Assembly: GCF_004684245.1 (NCBI RefSeq)
Contig: NZ_CP038452.1
Coordinates: 1,102,796-1,166,795, forward strand
From: Thermus caldilimi
GTDB lineage: Bacteria > Deinococcota > Deinococci > Deinococcales > Thermaceae
DNA length: 64,000 bases
Reading direction: 5' to 3'
This document shows, piece after piece, positions 21,002-30,681 of this stretch; within the stretch, counting starts at the first letter, position 1; every line of letters begins with the position of its first letter. The translations under genes were made by a program, and so were the position numbers. The notes beneath the pieces are model-generated. The model was not told where the DNA came from and searched no databases. It worked only from the letters and a program-made list of their open reading frames with translations.

Positions 21002-22324
21002 TCAGGCCACGGGCAGGGGGATGGGGGCAGGCTCCCTGGCCCCCACCACCTCCCCAAAGAGCAGGTGCGGGGTAGCCTGCTTGATCTCCACCTGATAAAG
21101 CCCCGGGGTGGGAGCCTGGTGGGCGGGAACCAGCACCGGATGGTTCCCCCGGTCGTGCCCCTGCACAAAGCCCTCCTCCTTGGCCACCCCCCGCACCAGC
21201 ACCTCCACCGTCTTCCCCACCCACTCCTGGTTGCGGCGGTAACTCCACTCCTTCTGCTTTTCAATGAGGCGCTGTAGCCTTTCCACCTTCACCTCCCGGG
21301 GCAGGTCCTGGAAATGCTTGAAGGCCGGGGTTCCGGGCCGGGGGGAGTAGATGAACATGTAGGCCTGGTCGTAGCCCACCTCGTCGTAAAGGGAGAGGGT
21401 TTCCTGGAAGTCCTCCTCCGTCTCCCCAGGGAAGCCCACGATGATGTCCGTAGAAAGGACAGCGTCTGGCAAAACCTCACGGATCCTCCGGATGCGCTCC
21501 AGGTAGTGCGCCCGGCGGTACTCCCGGGCCATGCGCCTAAGCACCCGGTCGGAGCCCGATTGCACCGGAAGGTGGATGTAGCGGGTGATGGCGGGGGTCT
21601 CGGCGATGGCCTCTAGGATGTCGTCGGTGAAGTTCACCGGGTGGCTGGTGAGGAAGCGCACCCGGGGGATGCCCATCCCCCCCACCAGGCGGAGGAGCTC
21701 GGCAAAGCTGGGGAAGCCCGGCTGGTCCTTGCCGTAGGAGTTCACGTTCTGGCCCAGGAGGGTCACCTCCACCACCCCCGCCGCTTTCAGCTGCTCGATC
21801 TCCTTCAGGATCAGGTCCGGGTGGCGGGAAACCTCAGGGCCCCGGGTGGTGGGGACGATGCAGTAGGTGCAGTGGTGGTTGCACCCGCGGATGATGGTCA
21901 CATGGGCGGATAGGGCCCCCTTAGGGGGCGGGGGGATGTAGTCCAGGAGGTCCTCCTTGAAGGTGAGGTCCCAGAAGCGCTCGTTCCCCTTCAAGGCCTC
22001 GGGCAAGGAGGTGAGGGCCCCAGGGCCTAAAAGCACGTCCACGCCGAACTTGCGGGCCATCTGCTGGCCCTCGTCCAGCTGGGCCAGGCAGCCCATGAGG
22101 CCGATAAGAAGGCCCCGGCGCTCCTTCTCCTTGCGAAGCTGGCCTAGAAGCGAGCGAACTTTCTCCACGGGCTTGCCCCGCACGGCGCAGGTGTTCACCA
22201 GGACAAAGTCCGCCTCCTCCACGCTCTCCACCAGCTCCCACCCCAGGCTGACGAGCTCGCTGGCCACCAGGTGGGAGTCGTACTCGTTCATCTGGCATCC
22301 GAAGGTGATGATGTGCGCGCGCAT
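21002..22324 (-). CDS. miaB: tRNA-2-methylthio-N6-dimethylallyladenosine synthase
   Basis: A 440-residue radical-SAM methylthiotransferase. The N-terminal UPF0004 domain has three cluster cysteines ([24 protein letters not shown]), and the radical-SAM motif is CNHHCTYC (CxxxCxxC) in [23 protein letters not shown]-terminal TRAM domain follows ([11 protein letters not shown]...[19 protein letters not shown]). It adds a methylthio group to i6A37 of tRNAs. The small membrane protein gene begins 10 bases after its stop. Confidence 0.92.
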   Translation of the reverse strand: MRAHIITFGCQMNEYDSHLVASELVSLGWELVESVEEADFVLVNTCAVRGKPVEKVRSLLGQLRKEKERRGLLIGLMGCLAQLDEGQQMARKFGVDVLLGPGALTSLPEALKGNERFWDLTFKEDLLDYIPPPPKGALSAHVTIIRGCNHHCTYCIVPTTRGPEVSRHPDLILKEIEQLKAAGVVEVTLLGQNVNSYGKDQPGFPSFAELLRLVGGMGIPRVRFLTSHPVNFTDDILEAIAETPAITRYIHLPVQSGSDRVLRRMAREYRRAHYLERIRRIREVLPDAVLSTDIIVGFPGETEEDFQETLSLYDEVGYDQAYMFIYSPRPGTPAFKHFQDLPREVKVERLQRLIEKQKEWSYRRNQEWVGKTVEVLVRGVAKEEGFVQGHDRGNHPVLVPAHQAPTPGLYQVEIKQATPHLLFGEVVGAREPAPIPLPVA

Positions 22325-22441
22325 AAACCTCCTGGGGCGGTCGGGGGGATCCCGGGCCCCGTGGTCTTCAGTGTAGCAACCTCGAGGCCCTCAAGGCCAA
22401 CCCTGATCCCTGGGTTTCCCCTCCAGCCCCCCAAAGGCCAC

Positions 22442-22468
22442 ACCCCCCGGCCACGCTACCGGGGGGGT
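22442..22468 (-). terminator. GC hairpin downstream of the tRNA gene
   Basis: ACCCCCCGG (22442-22450) pairs with CCGGGGGGGT (22459-22468) with one bulged G, enclosing an eight-base loop. It lies about 20 bases past the tRNA 3' end and before the miaB start. It has no U tract and may be the tRNA terminator. Confidence 0.5.
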
Positions 22469-22488
22469 GAAGCTTTGCCTTCCCAGGC

Positions 22489-22565
22489 TGGTGGCGGCGG
22501 TGGGACTCGAACCCACGACACCACGATTATGAGTCGTGTGCTCTGACCACCTGAGCTACGCCGCC
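22489..22565 (-). tRNA. tRNA-Met (CAT anticodon), CCA encoded
   Basis: A 77-base cloverleaf on the minus strand: acceptor GGCGGCG / CGCCGCC, D stem GCTC/GAGC, anticodon stem CACGA/TCGTG with loop CTCATAA (anticodon CAT), five-base variable loop, T stem GTGGG/CCCAC with TTCGAGT, discriminator A and encoded CCA. The paired G1-C72 excludes an initiator tRNA. Elongator Met is most likely; a lysidine-modified tRNA-Ile(CAU) cannot be fully excluded by sequence alone. Confidence 0.93.
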
Positions 22566-22612
22566 ACGGGCGCACCAGGCATCCCCCATCTTAGGGGAGG
22601 TCCCGCCTAGGG

Positions 22613-23062
22613 TCAAGGCTCAAACCCGATGTGATCCATGAAGGCGGGAAGGATCTCCTCGGCGAAGAGGTCCAAGAAAGCCCTCACCGCCCCCAGGCTC
22701 ACCCCTCCCGTGAGGTCCAGGTCCGATTCCACCCACACGGTTCCTCCCTCGTCCAAAAAGGCCCGGCTGAGGCGGCGGTCCCGATTCCAGGCGTTCACGG
22801 CCTCGAGGTCCGGCACCTCCTCCAGGGTAAAGCCAGCGCTTAAGGTCAGGACCCCGCACCGCTCCTCCTGGCAGAAATCCAGGTAGAGCCAGACCTTAGT
22901 CAGGCCAGCCATCTCCAGACGGAACTCCTGGGCACCCGTCTTCTCGTAGGCAAGACCCGCCTGCTTGAGGATCCCTTCCACCTCGGCCGGGGTCAAGCCC
23001 TTGACCACGGCCTGCCCCAAGGCCAATCCCAAAAACAACAATCCCGCCAGCAATATCCTCAT
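22613..23062 (-). CDS. Secreted YbjN-domain protein
   Basis: A 149-residue protein with a cleavable-looking signal peptide (MRILLAGLLFLGLALGQA) and a YbjN-like domain (LTPAEVEGILKQAGLAYEKTGAQEFRLEMAGLTKVWLYLDFCQEERCGVLTLSAGF...LEAVNAWNRDRRLSRAFLDEGGTVWVESDLDLTGGVSLGAVRAFLDLF). The fold resembles type III secretion chaperones. No enzymatic motif is visible. It appears to be a single gene between the tRNA and the oxidoreductase. Confidence 0.7.
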   Translation of the reverse strand: MRILLAGLLFLGLALGQAVVKGLTPAEVEGILKQAGLAYEKTGAQEFRLEMAGLTKVWLYLDFCQEERCGVLTLSAGFTLEEVPDLEAVNAWNRDRRLSRAFLDEGGTVWVESDLDLTGGVSLGAVRAFLDLFAEEILPAFMDHIGFEP

Positions 23063-23118
23063 AAAACCCCTCTTCCGTCCCGGTGGACCTGTAGGCGACC
23101 TTGCAGGACACCCCTAGC

Positions 23119-24231
23119 CTACACGATCCCCTTCTCCTTCAGAAAACGCCCCTCCCGGAAGCGCTCCAAGCGGAACGGGGTTATGTCCAGGCTCCTCGCC
23201 TTCCCGTGGACCACCTGCTCCGCCATGAGCCTCCCCACCATGGCCGCCTGCTGCACCCCGTGGCCGGAAAAGCCCGCCGCCACCAAAAGCCCCTCCTCCA
23301 CAAAACCCAGGATGGGGTTGTGGTCCGGGGTCACCTCGTAGTAGCCCCACCAGCTGGCCTTCCGGTCCAGGGCGAGCCCCTCCAGGAAGGGAAAGCGGAA
23401 AAGGCCCGCCTCGAGGGTGGGCCCAAGCCACTCCCAATCCATCCCCTCGGCGAAGCCAGGGGGCTCAGCGGGATTGGAGCGGCCCAGGAGCACCCTGGGC
23501 CCCTCCGATCGCAGGTAAAAGCCCGTGGCCAGGTCGATGGTGAGGGGGAAGGCGTGGGGGAAAGGGGCGGGGGCCGTGGCATAGACCATGCGCCGCACGG
23601 GGTGGATGGGGATCTCCAGGCCCAGCCTCCGCCCCACCTCCCCTGTCCAGGCCCCCGTGGCCAAGAGCAGGAAAGGGGCCTCATACCGCCCCTTGGGGGT
23701 CGCCACCCGCCAAACGCCCCCCTTCGGCTGCGCCCCAAGCAGGGGCTCGAAAAAGCGCACCTCGGCCCCAAGGCGCCTGGCCTCCCGCAAGTAGTAGGCG
23801 GTCACCCCGTGGGGGTCAATGATCCCGTCCATGGGCCCGTAGGTGGCGTAGGCCAGGCCCTCCTCCCGGAAGGGCACCAGGGCTTGGGCCGCCTCGAGGG
23901 CGAGCTTTTCCACCGGCACCCCCAAAGCCCTCTGGGTGGCCAAGGCTTCCTCCTGGACCTCCCTCAAGGCCTCGGGCACCAGGAAAAGGTAGCCGATGGG
24001 CCGGTAGCCGGCCTCCGGGATCCTTTGGTACTCCAGGATGGAGTGGTAGGAAAGGAGGACGTTCCAGGGCTCGGAGAACTGCACCCTGACCCCAGCGGCG
24101 CTCCGCCCTGTGGAGCCTTGGGCGAAGGTGGCCTCCTTCTCCAGGACCAAAACCCAAAGCCCCGCCTCCGCCAGGCGGTAGGCCGAGGCCGCCCCCACGA
24201 TCCCCGCCCCCACCACCAGGACATCGGGCAT
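23119..24231 (-). CDS. FAD-dependent oxidoreductase, sarcosine/glycine-oxidase-like
   Basis: A 370-residue DAO-family flavoprotein. It has the Rossmann motif VLVVGAGIVGAASAYRLAEAGLWVLVLEKE, a central LLATGAWTGEVGRRLGLEIPIHPVRRMVYAT block, and the C-terminal PDHNPILGFVEEGLLVAAGFSGHGVQQAAMVGRLMAE signature typical of sarcosine oxidase beta and dimethylglycine-type enzymes. It probably oxidises a secondary or N-methylated amino acid. The start is 61 bases from the divergent icd start. Confidence 0.78.
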   Translation of the reverse strand: MPDVLVVGAGIVGAASAYRLAEAGLWVLVLEKEATFAQGSTGRSAAGVRVQFSEPWNVLLSYHSILEYQRIPEAGYRPIGYLFLVPEALREVQEEALATQRALGVPVEKLALEAAQALVPFREEGLAYATYGPMDGIIDPHGVTAYYLREARRLGAEVRFFEPLLGAQPKGGVWRVATPKGRYEAPFLLLATGAWTGEVGRRLGLEIPIHPVRRMVYATAPAPFPHAFPLTIDLATGFYLRSEGPRVLLGRSNPAEPPGFAEGMDWEWLGPTLEAGLFRFPFLEGLALDRKASWWGYYEVTPDHNPILGFVEEGLLVAAGFSGHGVQQAAMVGRLMAEQVVHGKARSLDITPFRLERFREGRFLKEKGIV

Positions 24232-24250
24232 GGCCCCAGTCTAGGACACT

Positions 24251-24274
24251 TTTCCCCGGGGAAAGGGGTATGCT
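24251..24274 (+). promoter_or_regulatory. icd promoter with 14-base palindrome
   Basis: TATGCT (24269-24274) is a good -10 box for icd. Immediately upstream lies the perfect palindrome TTTCCCCGGGGAAA (24251-24264), inside the -35/-10 spacer. A strong Shine-Dalgarno GGAGGT precedes the ATG at 24293. The palindrome is a likely operator; the regulator is unknown. Confidence 0.6.
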
Positions 24275-24292
24275 ATGGCCCGGAGGTCAGGT

Positions 24293-25567
<1,275 letters not shown>

Positions 25568-25581
25568 GCCAGGCCCCTGCC

Positions 25582-27369
25582 CTACTCCAGGGCAAAACGG
25601 GCTTCCAGGTTAGGGAGGTCCGCCTCCAGGAAGCGGAGGCGGACCTCGGTGTTTAGGGGAAGGGGCTGGGCCAGGGCCACCTGGGCGCCGAGGCCCAGCT
25701 CGGGGAGGAGGAAGGTCCCCTGCCCGCCCCGCCTCTCCACCAAGACCCCCGGCCCCTCGTAGCCCTCTTCCAGGAGGTGGACCAGGGTCCAGTGGAGCTT
25801 GCTCCTGCGCTCCGCCTCCCGCACCAGGTCGGCCACCGCCTCCGCCGCCCCCACCCTTTCCAGAAGCTCCCCTTGGGAAAGGGGCTTTTCCCCCTTGAGC
25901 CAGGCCCTGAGCTGCTGGTGGGCCACCAGGTCCAGGTAGCGCCTTAAAGGGCTCGTCACCTGGGCATAAAGGGGAAGGCCCAGGCCCCTGTGGGGTGCGG
26001 GCACCGCCTTGAGCTGGGCCCGCTTGAGGAGCTTCCTCTGCTCCCACATGGCGGCCAGGCCCTCCCCTTCCACCCTGCGGGAAGGGGCCTCCTGGGTGGC
26101 GAAGGGGAAGGGTAGGCCCTCCCTAAGGGCCAGGTGGGCGGCGGCGTAGCCCGCAAGGAGCATGGCCTCCCGCACCCAGAGGCGGCTCTCGTAGGGGGAC
26201 AAGGGGGTGAGGCGCACCCGCCCTTCCTCCAGGCGCACCTTCACCTCGGGGAGGCTCAGGTCCAAGGCCCCCTGGGAAAGGCGCTTCCGGTGAAAGGCCT
26301 GGGCCAAGGCGGCCAGGGGCCCCAGGGCGGGTTCCCCCAGGGCTTCCCGGTAGGTGAGCCGCCTAACCCGGACCCAGGAAGGGTAAAGCCGCTCCTCCAG
26401 AAGCTCCCCCTCCTCAGAAACCCAAAGCTCAAAGGTGAGGGCGGGGGAAACCTCCCTTAGGCCCAGGCCCAGGCGCTCGGTGGCGGCCTGGGGCAGCATG
26501 GGCACCGTGCCCTCGGGGAGGTAGAGGTTGGCCCCGCGGCGGAGGGCCTCCAGGTCCTGGGGGCTCCCCGGGGGCACCAGGGCGGCCACGTCCGCCACGT
26601 GCACCAGGAGGCGGAAACCCCCTTCCACCTCTTCGGCGTAGACGGCGTCGTCCGGGTCCTGGCTCCCCTCGTCGTCCACGGCGAAGGCGAGGAGGTGGGT
26701 GAGGTCTTCCCGGGCCTCCTCCGGCAGGGGGGGCAAGGGGAGGTCTGGGGGGTTCAGGGGAAGGCCCAGGCGCCGGGGATGGGCGTTTTCCCACCGCCAG
26801 AGGCCCAGGCGGAGGAGGAGGGCGTGGGCGGCCTCCGGGGTTTCCGGGAGGGCCAGGGCCCTGAGCAGTCGGCTTTCCTGGCGCTCCCCAAGGGCCAGGG
26901 CCTCGGCCTCGGCCAGGAGGGGGCGGTCCTCCTCAAGCCACCTCCCCTCCTTGAGCCTCCCCACCGCCTCCTGGAAGGCCCGCTCCCGCTCCTCCCTAGC
27001 CCTTTTGGCCCGCAGGAGGGCGGCAAGCTCCTCGGGGGTTCGGGCCCGCACCCGGTCCCCCTCGAGGGCAAACCGCTCCCCCCTTTGGGCCAGGAGGTAG
27101 GCCCCGTAGGCGGTTTCCGGGGTGTAGGCGCCAAAAGCCAGCTCCGCAAGCTCCTTCAGGCTCACCGCCTGGCCCTGCAGAAGTTCCCAGGCGGCCTCCT
27201 CCTCCCCTGCGGGCACCTCGAGGTCCAAGGAGGCCGGTCCGGGATGGAGCCAAAGGACGTCCTTGGGGCGTACCCGGGCCCGCTCCCCCCCGGGAAGGGT
27301 GAGCTCCAGCCGGTCCCCCTTCTCTTCCGCCAGGGCGGGCTTGCCCTTGTAGACGACGAGCGCGGCCAC
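25582..27369 (-). CDS. RNB-domain exoribonuclease (RNase II/R family)
   Basis: A 595-residue protein with the RNB catalytic cluster AVDDEGSQDPDDAVYAEEV near residue 230, where the Asp residues bind Mg. Conserved LLVHVADVAALVPPGS, LPEGTVPMLP, and VTSPLRRYLDLVAHQQLRAWL follow. It degrades RNA 3' to 5'. The N-terminal part is not a typical cold-shock domain; the C-terminal about 60 residues may form an S1-like fold. The GTG at 27369 is used as start. The gene is divergent from the pepF gene by 39 bases. Confidence 0.85.
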   Translation of the reverse strand: MAALVVYKGKPALAEEKGDRLELTLPGGERARVRPKDVLWLHPGPASLDLEVPAGEEEAAWELLQGQAVSLKELAELAFGAYTPETAYGAYLLAQRGERFALEGDRVRARTPEELAALLRAKRAREERERAFQEAVGRLKEGRWLEEDRPLLAEAEALALGERQESRLLRALALPETPEAAHALLLRLGLWRWENAHPRRLGLPLNPPDLPLPPLPEEAREDLTHLLAFAVDDEGSQDPDDAVYAEEVEGGFRLLVHVADVAALVPPGSPQDLEALRRGANLYLPEGTVPMLPQAATERLGLGLREVSPALTFELWVSEEGELLEERLYPSWVRVRRLTYREALGEPALGPLAALAQAFHRKRLSQGALDLSLPEVKVRLEEGRVRLTPLSPYESRLWVREAMLLAGYAAAHLALREGLPFPFATQEAPSRRVEGEGLAAMWEQRKLLKRAQLKAVPAPHRGLGLPLYAQVTSPLRRYLDLVAHQQLRAWLKGEKPLSQGELLERVGAAEAVADLVREAERRSKLHWTLVHLLEEGYEGPGVLVERRGGQGTFLLPELGLGAQVALAQPLPLNTEVRLRFLEADLPNLEARFALE

Positions 27370-27408
27370 GCCCTCCAGGATACGCTAGGCGGAGGTATAG
27401 TGGGCGGC

Positions 27409-29124
27409 GTGGAGTGGGATCTCGCAGATCTCTATGCCGGCCCCGAGGACCCCAGGCTGGAAGGGGACCTGGCCGAAGCCCTGCGCCTGGCGGAAGGGCT
27501 GGACCCTCAGGACCTCCTGGACCCCAAGGGGGCGGAAGCCCTCTTCCGCCGCTACGAGGAAGCCCTGGAGAAGGCCTACCGGCCCCTGAACTACGCCTCC
27601 CTCTACTTCGCCACCCGCACCCAGGACCCGGTGGCGAAAGCCCTCCTGGACCGGGTGCGAAACCGCTACACCGAGGTGCGCAACCGCCTCCTGCCCCTGG
27701 AGGTGGCCCTGCGCAAGCTCCCTGAGGAGGCCTTCCAGGCCCTCCTGGACCACCCCGGCCTGGCGGACCTCCGCCACTTCCTGGAAAGGCAAAGGGCCTA
27801 CGCCCCCCACACCCTTTCCGAGCGGGAGGAAGAGCTCCTAAACCTCAAGGGCCTGGTGGGCAGGAGCGCCTGGAGCCAGTTCTACACGGAGTACACCGGC
27901 CGCTTCCGCTTCCGGGTGGGGGAAAAGGAGCTCACCGAGATGGAGGTGCGGGCCCTGAGGCGGGACCCCGACCCCAAGGTGCGCCGGGAGGCCCACCGGG
28001 AGCTATACGGGAAGCTCCTGGCCGAGGCCCCCACCCTGGGCGCCGTCTTCAACGCGGTCTATTTGGACTATCTCCAGGACCTGCGCCTCCGGGGCTACCG
28101 CCACCCCCTGGAGCCCGTGGCCCTCCGGGACGAGGTGGAGGTAAAGGACATCGAGGCCCTCCTCGAGGCCACCCGGGCCCACTACGGCCTGGTGGAGGCC
28201 TACTACCGCTGGAAGGCCAGGCGCTTGGGCGGGGAAAAGGTGCCAAGCCCCGACCTCCTCGCCCCCCTCACCCGGGAAAAGCCCCAGGTGCCCTTCGAGG
28301 AGGCCAAGGCGCTGGTCCTGGAGGCCTTCCGCCGCTTCTCCCCCGAGGTGGAAAGGATCGCCCGGGAATTCTTTGAGAAGCATTGGATCGACGCCTACCC
28401 CCGCCCTGGCAAGCGGGGCGGGGCCTTCTGCTCTGGGGGGCTTCCCTCCACTCACCCCTACGTCCTCCTCAACCACACCGACGACCTGGACGCCGCTCAC
28501 ACCCTGGCCCACGAGCTGGGGCACGGGGTGCACTTCTACCTGGCCAGGAAGCAACGCCTCCTCAACTTCGGGGCCTCCACCCCCCTGGCGGAAACCGCCA
28601 GCGTCTTCGCGGAGATCCTCCTGGACGACCTCCTCTTGGAAAGGCTTTCCCAGGAGGAAAAGACCCTCCTCCTGGCAGAAAGGGTGGAGGATGCGGTGAA
28701 CACCCTCTTCCGCCAGGTCATGTACACCTTCTTCGAGAGGCGGAGCCTCGAGGCCCGCAAGGAAGCGGCCCTCTCCCCCGAGGCCTTCCACCGGATCTGG
28801 CAGGAGGAGCAAGAGGGGCTCTACGGGGAGGCGGTGGCGTGGACCGAGCTGGACCAAGCGGCCTGGGCCGGCATTCCCCACTTCGTCCACTACCGCTTCT
28901 ACACCTACAGCTACGCCCTGGGCTACCTGGTGGTCCTGGCCCTTTACGGGAAGTACCGAGAGGAGGGGGAAGCTTTCGTGCCTAAGTACCTGGGAATCCT
29001 CGAGGCGGGGGAAAGCGCTAGCCCCAAGGAAATCCTGGCCAGGGCCGGGGTGGACCTGGGCTCCGAGGCCTTCTTCCGCTACGGCTTCGGGGTCTTGGAG
29101 TCTTGGCTTAAAGCCCTGCCCTAG
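27409..29124 (+). CDS. pepF: Oligoendopeptidase F (M3 metallopeptidase)
   Basis: About 571 residues, with start GTG at 27409 (VEWDLADLYAG matches the usual PepF N-terminus, W-D-L-x-D-L-Y). An in-frame GTG at 27400 is the alternative. The zinc site is HTLAHELGHGVHFYLARKQ (HExxH), and the third ligand is in the downstream helix LAETASVFAEILLDDLL. It cleaves 7-17-residue peptides in the cytoplasm. TATAGT (27395-27400) nine bases before the start suggests a leaderless transcript. The frame is open far upstream, antisense to the RNB gene, but that extension is a codon shadow. Confidence 0.88.
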   Translation: MEWDLADLYAGPEDPRLEGDLAEALRLAEGLDPQDLLDPKGAEALFRRYEEALEKAYRPLNYASLYFATRTQDPVAKALLDRVRNRYTEVRNRLLPLEVALRKLPEEAFQALLDHPGLADLRHFLERQRAYAPHTLSEREEELLNLKGLVGRSAWSQFYTEYTGRFRFRVGEKELTEMEVRALRRDPDPKVRREAHRELYGKLLAEAPTLGAVFNAVYLDYLQDLRLRGYRHPLEPVALRDEVEVKDIEALLEATRAHYGLVEAYYRWKARRLGGEKVPSPDLLAPLTREKPQVPFEEAKALVLEAFRRFSPEVERIAREFFEKHWIDAYPRPGKRGGAFCSGGLPSTHPYVLLNHTDDLDAAHTLAHELGHGVHFYLARKQRLLNFGASTPLAETASVFAEILLDDLLLERLSQEEKTLLLAERVEDAVNTLFRQVMYTFFERRSLEARKEAALSPEAFHRIWQEEQEGLYGEAVAWTELDQAAWAGIPHFVHYRFYTYSYALGYLVVLALYGKYREEGEAFVPKYLGILEAGESASPKEILARAGVDLGSEAFFRYGFGVLESWLKALP

Positions 29125-29138
29125 GCCACAATAAGGGG

Positions 29139-30215
29139 ATGGACCTCGTCTTTCGCCCCGGGCGCTACCCCTACCTCACCCAGGACCTTCCCGGCGTGGG
29201 GGGTATGATCCGCCTTCTTCCCCAGGACTTCCAGGTGGAGGAGGTGCCCGCCTACCTGCCCAGCGGGGAAGGGGAACACCTCTACTTCCTCCTGGAGAAG
29301 GAAGGCTTAACCACGCGCCAGGTGGTGGAGTTCCTGCGGGACGAGGTGGGGGTCCCGGAAAAGGAGATCGGGGTGGCGGGGCTTAAGGATAAGCGCGCCC
29401 AAACCCGGCAGTGGTTCTCCATCCCCCGCAAACACGAGGATGCCCTCTGCTTGCTGGAAAACCTTAAGGGAACCCGGCTTCTGGAAGCCAACCTGCACAC
29501 CAACAAGCTGCGCACGGGGCACCTCAAGGGAAACCACTTCCGCATTCTCATTCGCGGAGCTCACGGCGTGGAACAGGCCCGGGCCATCCTGAAGACCCTC
29601 GAGGCCAAGGGCATCCCCAACTATTACGGCCCCCAGCGCTTTGGCCTCGAGGGGCAGAACCCGGTCAAGGGCTACGAGCTGGTGAAGAAGGGCAAGGGAA
29701 GGGGAAACCCCTGGCTCAAGCGCTTCCTGATTGGAAGCCTGCAAAGCCTCCTCTTCAACGACTGGGTGGCCCTGAGGATGGAAAGGGGGCTTTACGACCG
29801 GGTCATCCCCGGGGACTGGGCCAAGAAGCACGCCACCGGGGGAGAGTTTCTGGTGGAACGGGAAGAGGAAGTGGAAAGGTCTTTAAGGCTCGAGATCAGC
29901 GCCACGGGGCCCCTCTTCGGCAAGAAGTACCCGGAGGCCCGGGGGGAGGCCCGGGCCCTGGAGGACGAGATCCTGGCCCGCTATGACCTGAAGCGGGAAG
30001 AGTTCCGCGCCCGCCGGGGGGCAAGGAGGCCCATCCGCATCCCCCTTACGGAGTGGACCCTGGAGGAAACCCCAGAAGGGCTTTGGCTAACCTTCTTCCT
30101 GCCCAAGGGCAGCTACGCCACCAGCCTCCTCAGGGAGGTGATGAAGGTGGAGGTGGATGCTCCGGAAGAGGAAGAAGCCCTGGGGAGGGCTAAACCCTCC
30201 CCCAGCCCCGGGTAG
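29139..30215 (+). CDS. truD: tRNA pseudouridine(13) synthase
   Basis: A 358-residue TruD. The catalytic Asp lies in GVAGLKDKRAQTRQWFSIP. The family blocks PQDFQVEEVPAY, GHLKGNHFRILIRG and IPNYYGPQRFGLEGQN are intact, as is the inserted TRUD domain. It modifies U13 of tRNA. The C-terminal tail (KPSPSPG) overlaps a strong hairpin. It starts 14 bases after pepF and probably shares its transcript. Confidence 0.92.
   Translation: MDLVFRPGRYPYLTQDLPGVGGMIRLLPQDFQVEEVPAYLPSGEGEHLYFLLEKEGLTTRQVVEFLRDEVGVPEKEIGVAGLKDKRAQTRQWFSIPRKHEDALCLLENLKGTRLLEANLHTNKLRTGHLKGNHFRILIRGAHGVEQARAILKTLEAKGIPNYYGPQRFGLEGQNPVKGYELVKKGKGRGNPWLKRFLIGSLQSLLFNDWVALRMERGLYDRVIPGDWAKKHATGGEFLVEREEEVERSLRLEISATGPLFGKKYPEARGEARALEDEILARYDLKREEFRARRGARRPIRIPLTEWTLEETPEGLWLTFFLPKGSYATSLLREVMKVEVDAPEEEEALGRAKPSPSPG
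30182..30202. terminator. Hairpin across the truD 3' end
   Basis: GGGGAGGG (30182-30189) pairs perfectly with CCCTCCCC (30195-30202) around CTAAA; outer CT/AG bases extend the stem with one bulge. It lies in the last codons of truD and just before the convergent outer-membrane gene's stop, so it can serve both genes. No U tract. Confidence 0.6.
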
Positions 30216-30218
30216 CCC

Positions 30219-30659
30219 TTAGAAGCGGTAGCCCACCTTGAACTGGGCCGCCAGCTTATTTCCCGCAAGGCCTAGGTCCCCACCTAGGAAGAAGGGAACC
30301 CCCAGAGCAGCCTTGAGGTCGTACTCGGCATCCGCCCGGAAGTAAAGGCTGGTGTTGCTAAACTGGAAGCCAGGGATGACCACCCCAAGCCCCACGCCCC
30401 CCCTCAAGCCCTCGGCCAGGGGGTAGAGGTAGCGGAAGAGGAAGGCCCCGTTCCAGTTGCCGTTCACGTCATAACCCACGTCCAAGGCCGGCCGCACCTC
30501 CCCCACAGGGGGCTGGAAGAGCTGGCAGTGCCAGGAGGCCTCGAGGCCAAAGCCCTGGGTACCCCCTACCGCCGCCAGGGAGGGCTTTAAGTTCTCCACG
30601 GAAAACTGCGCCAAACCCAGGCCGAAGGCCACCACCCAAACACCCAGAATCCTCCGCAT
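30219..30659 (-). CDS. Small outer-membrane beta-barrel-like protein
   Basis: A 146-residue protein with a signal peptide (MRRILGVWVVAFGLGLAQ), then alternating hydrophobic strands with aromatic ends (ALDVGYDVNGNWNGAFLFRYLYPL, LRGGVGLGVVIPGFQFSNTSLYFRADAEYDL) and a C-terminal Phe (AAQFKVGYRF), as in small outer-membrane barrels. The start at the ATG at 30659 is supported by GGGGAGGT seven bases upstream. The IS481-type element lies 70 bases upstream of it. No specific function can be given. Confidence 0.65.
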   Translation of the reverse strand: MRRILGVWVVAFGLGLAQFSVENLKPSLAAVGGTQGFGLEASWHCQLFQPPVGEVRPALDVGYDVNGNWNGAFLFRYLYPLAEGLRGGVGLGVVIPGFQFSNTSLYFRADAEYDLKAALGVPFFLGGDLGLAGNKLAAQFKVGYRF

Positions 30660-30681
30660 ACCCATACCTCCCCTGTGCATG

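Noticed and set aside
22489-22565. Initiator tRNA
   Set aside because: The G1-C72 pair and the anticodon stem (CACGA/TCGTG, no run of three G-C pairs by the loop) rule out an initiator; elongator Met fits.
26599-27400. Long N-terminal extension of the pepF frame
   Set aside because: It is antisense to the RNB nuclease gene. The pepF N-terminal signature (WDLADLY) begins at 27409, behind a TATAGT box.
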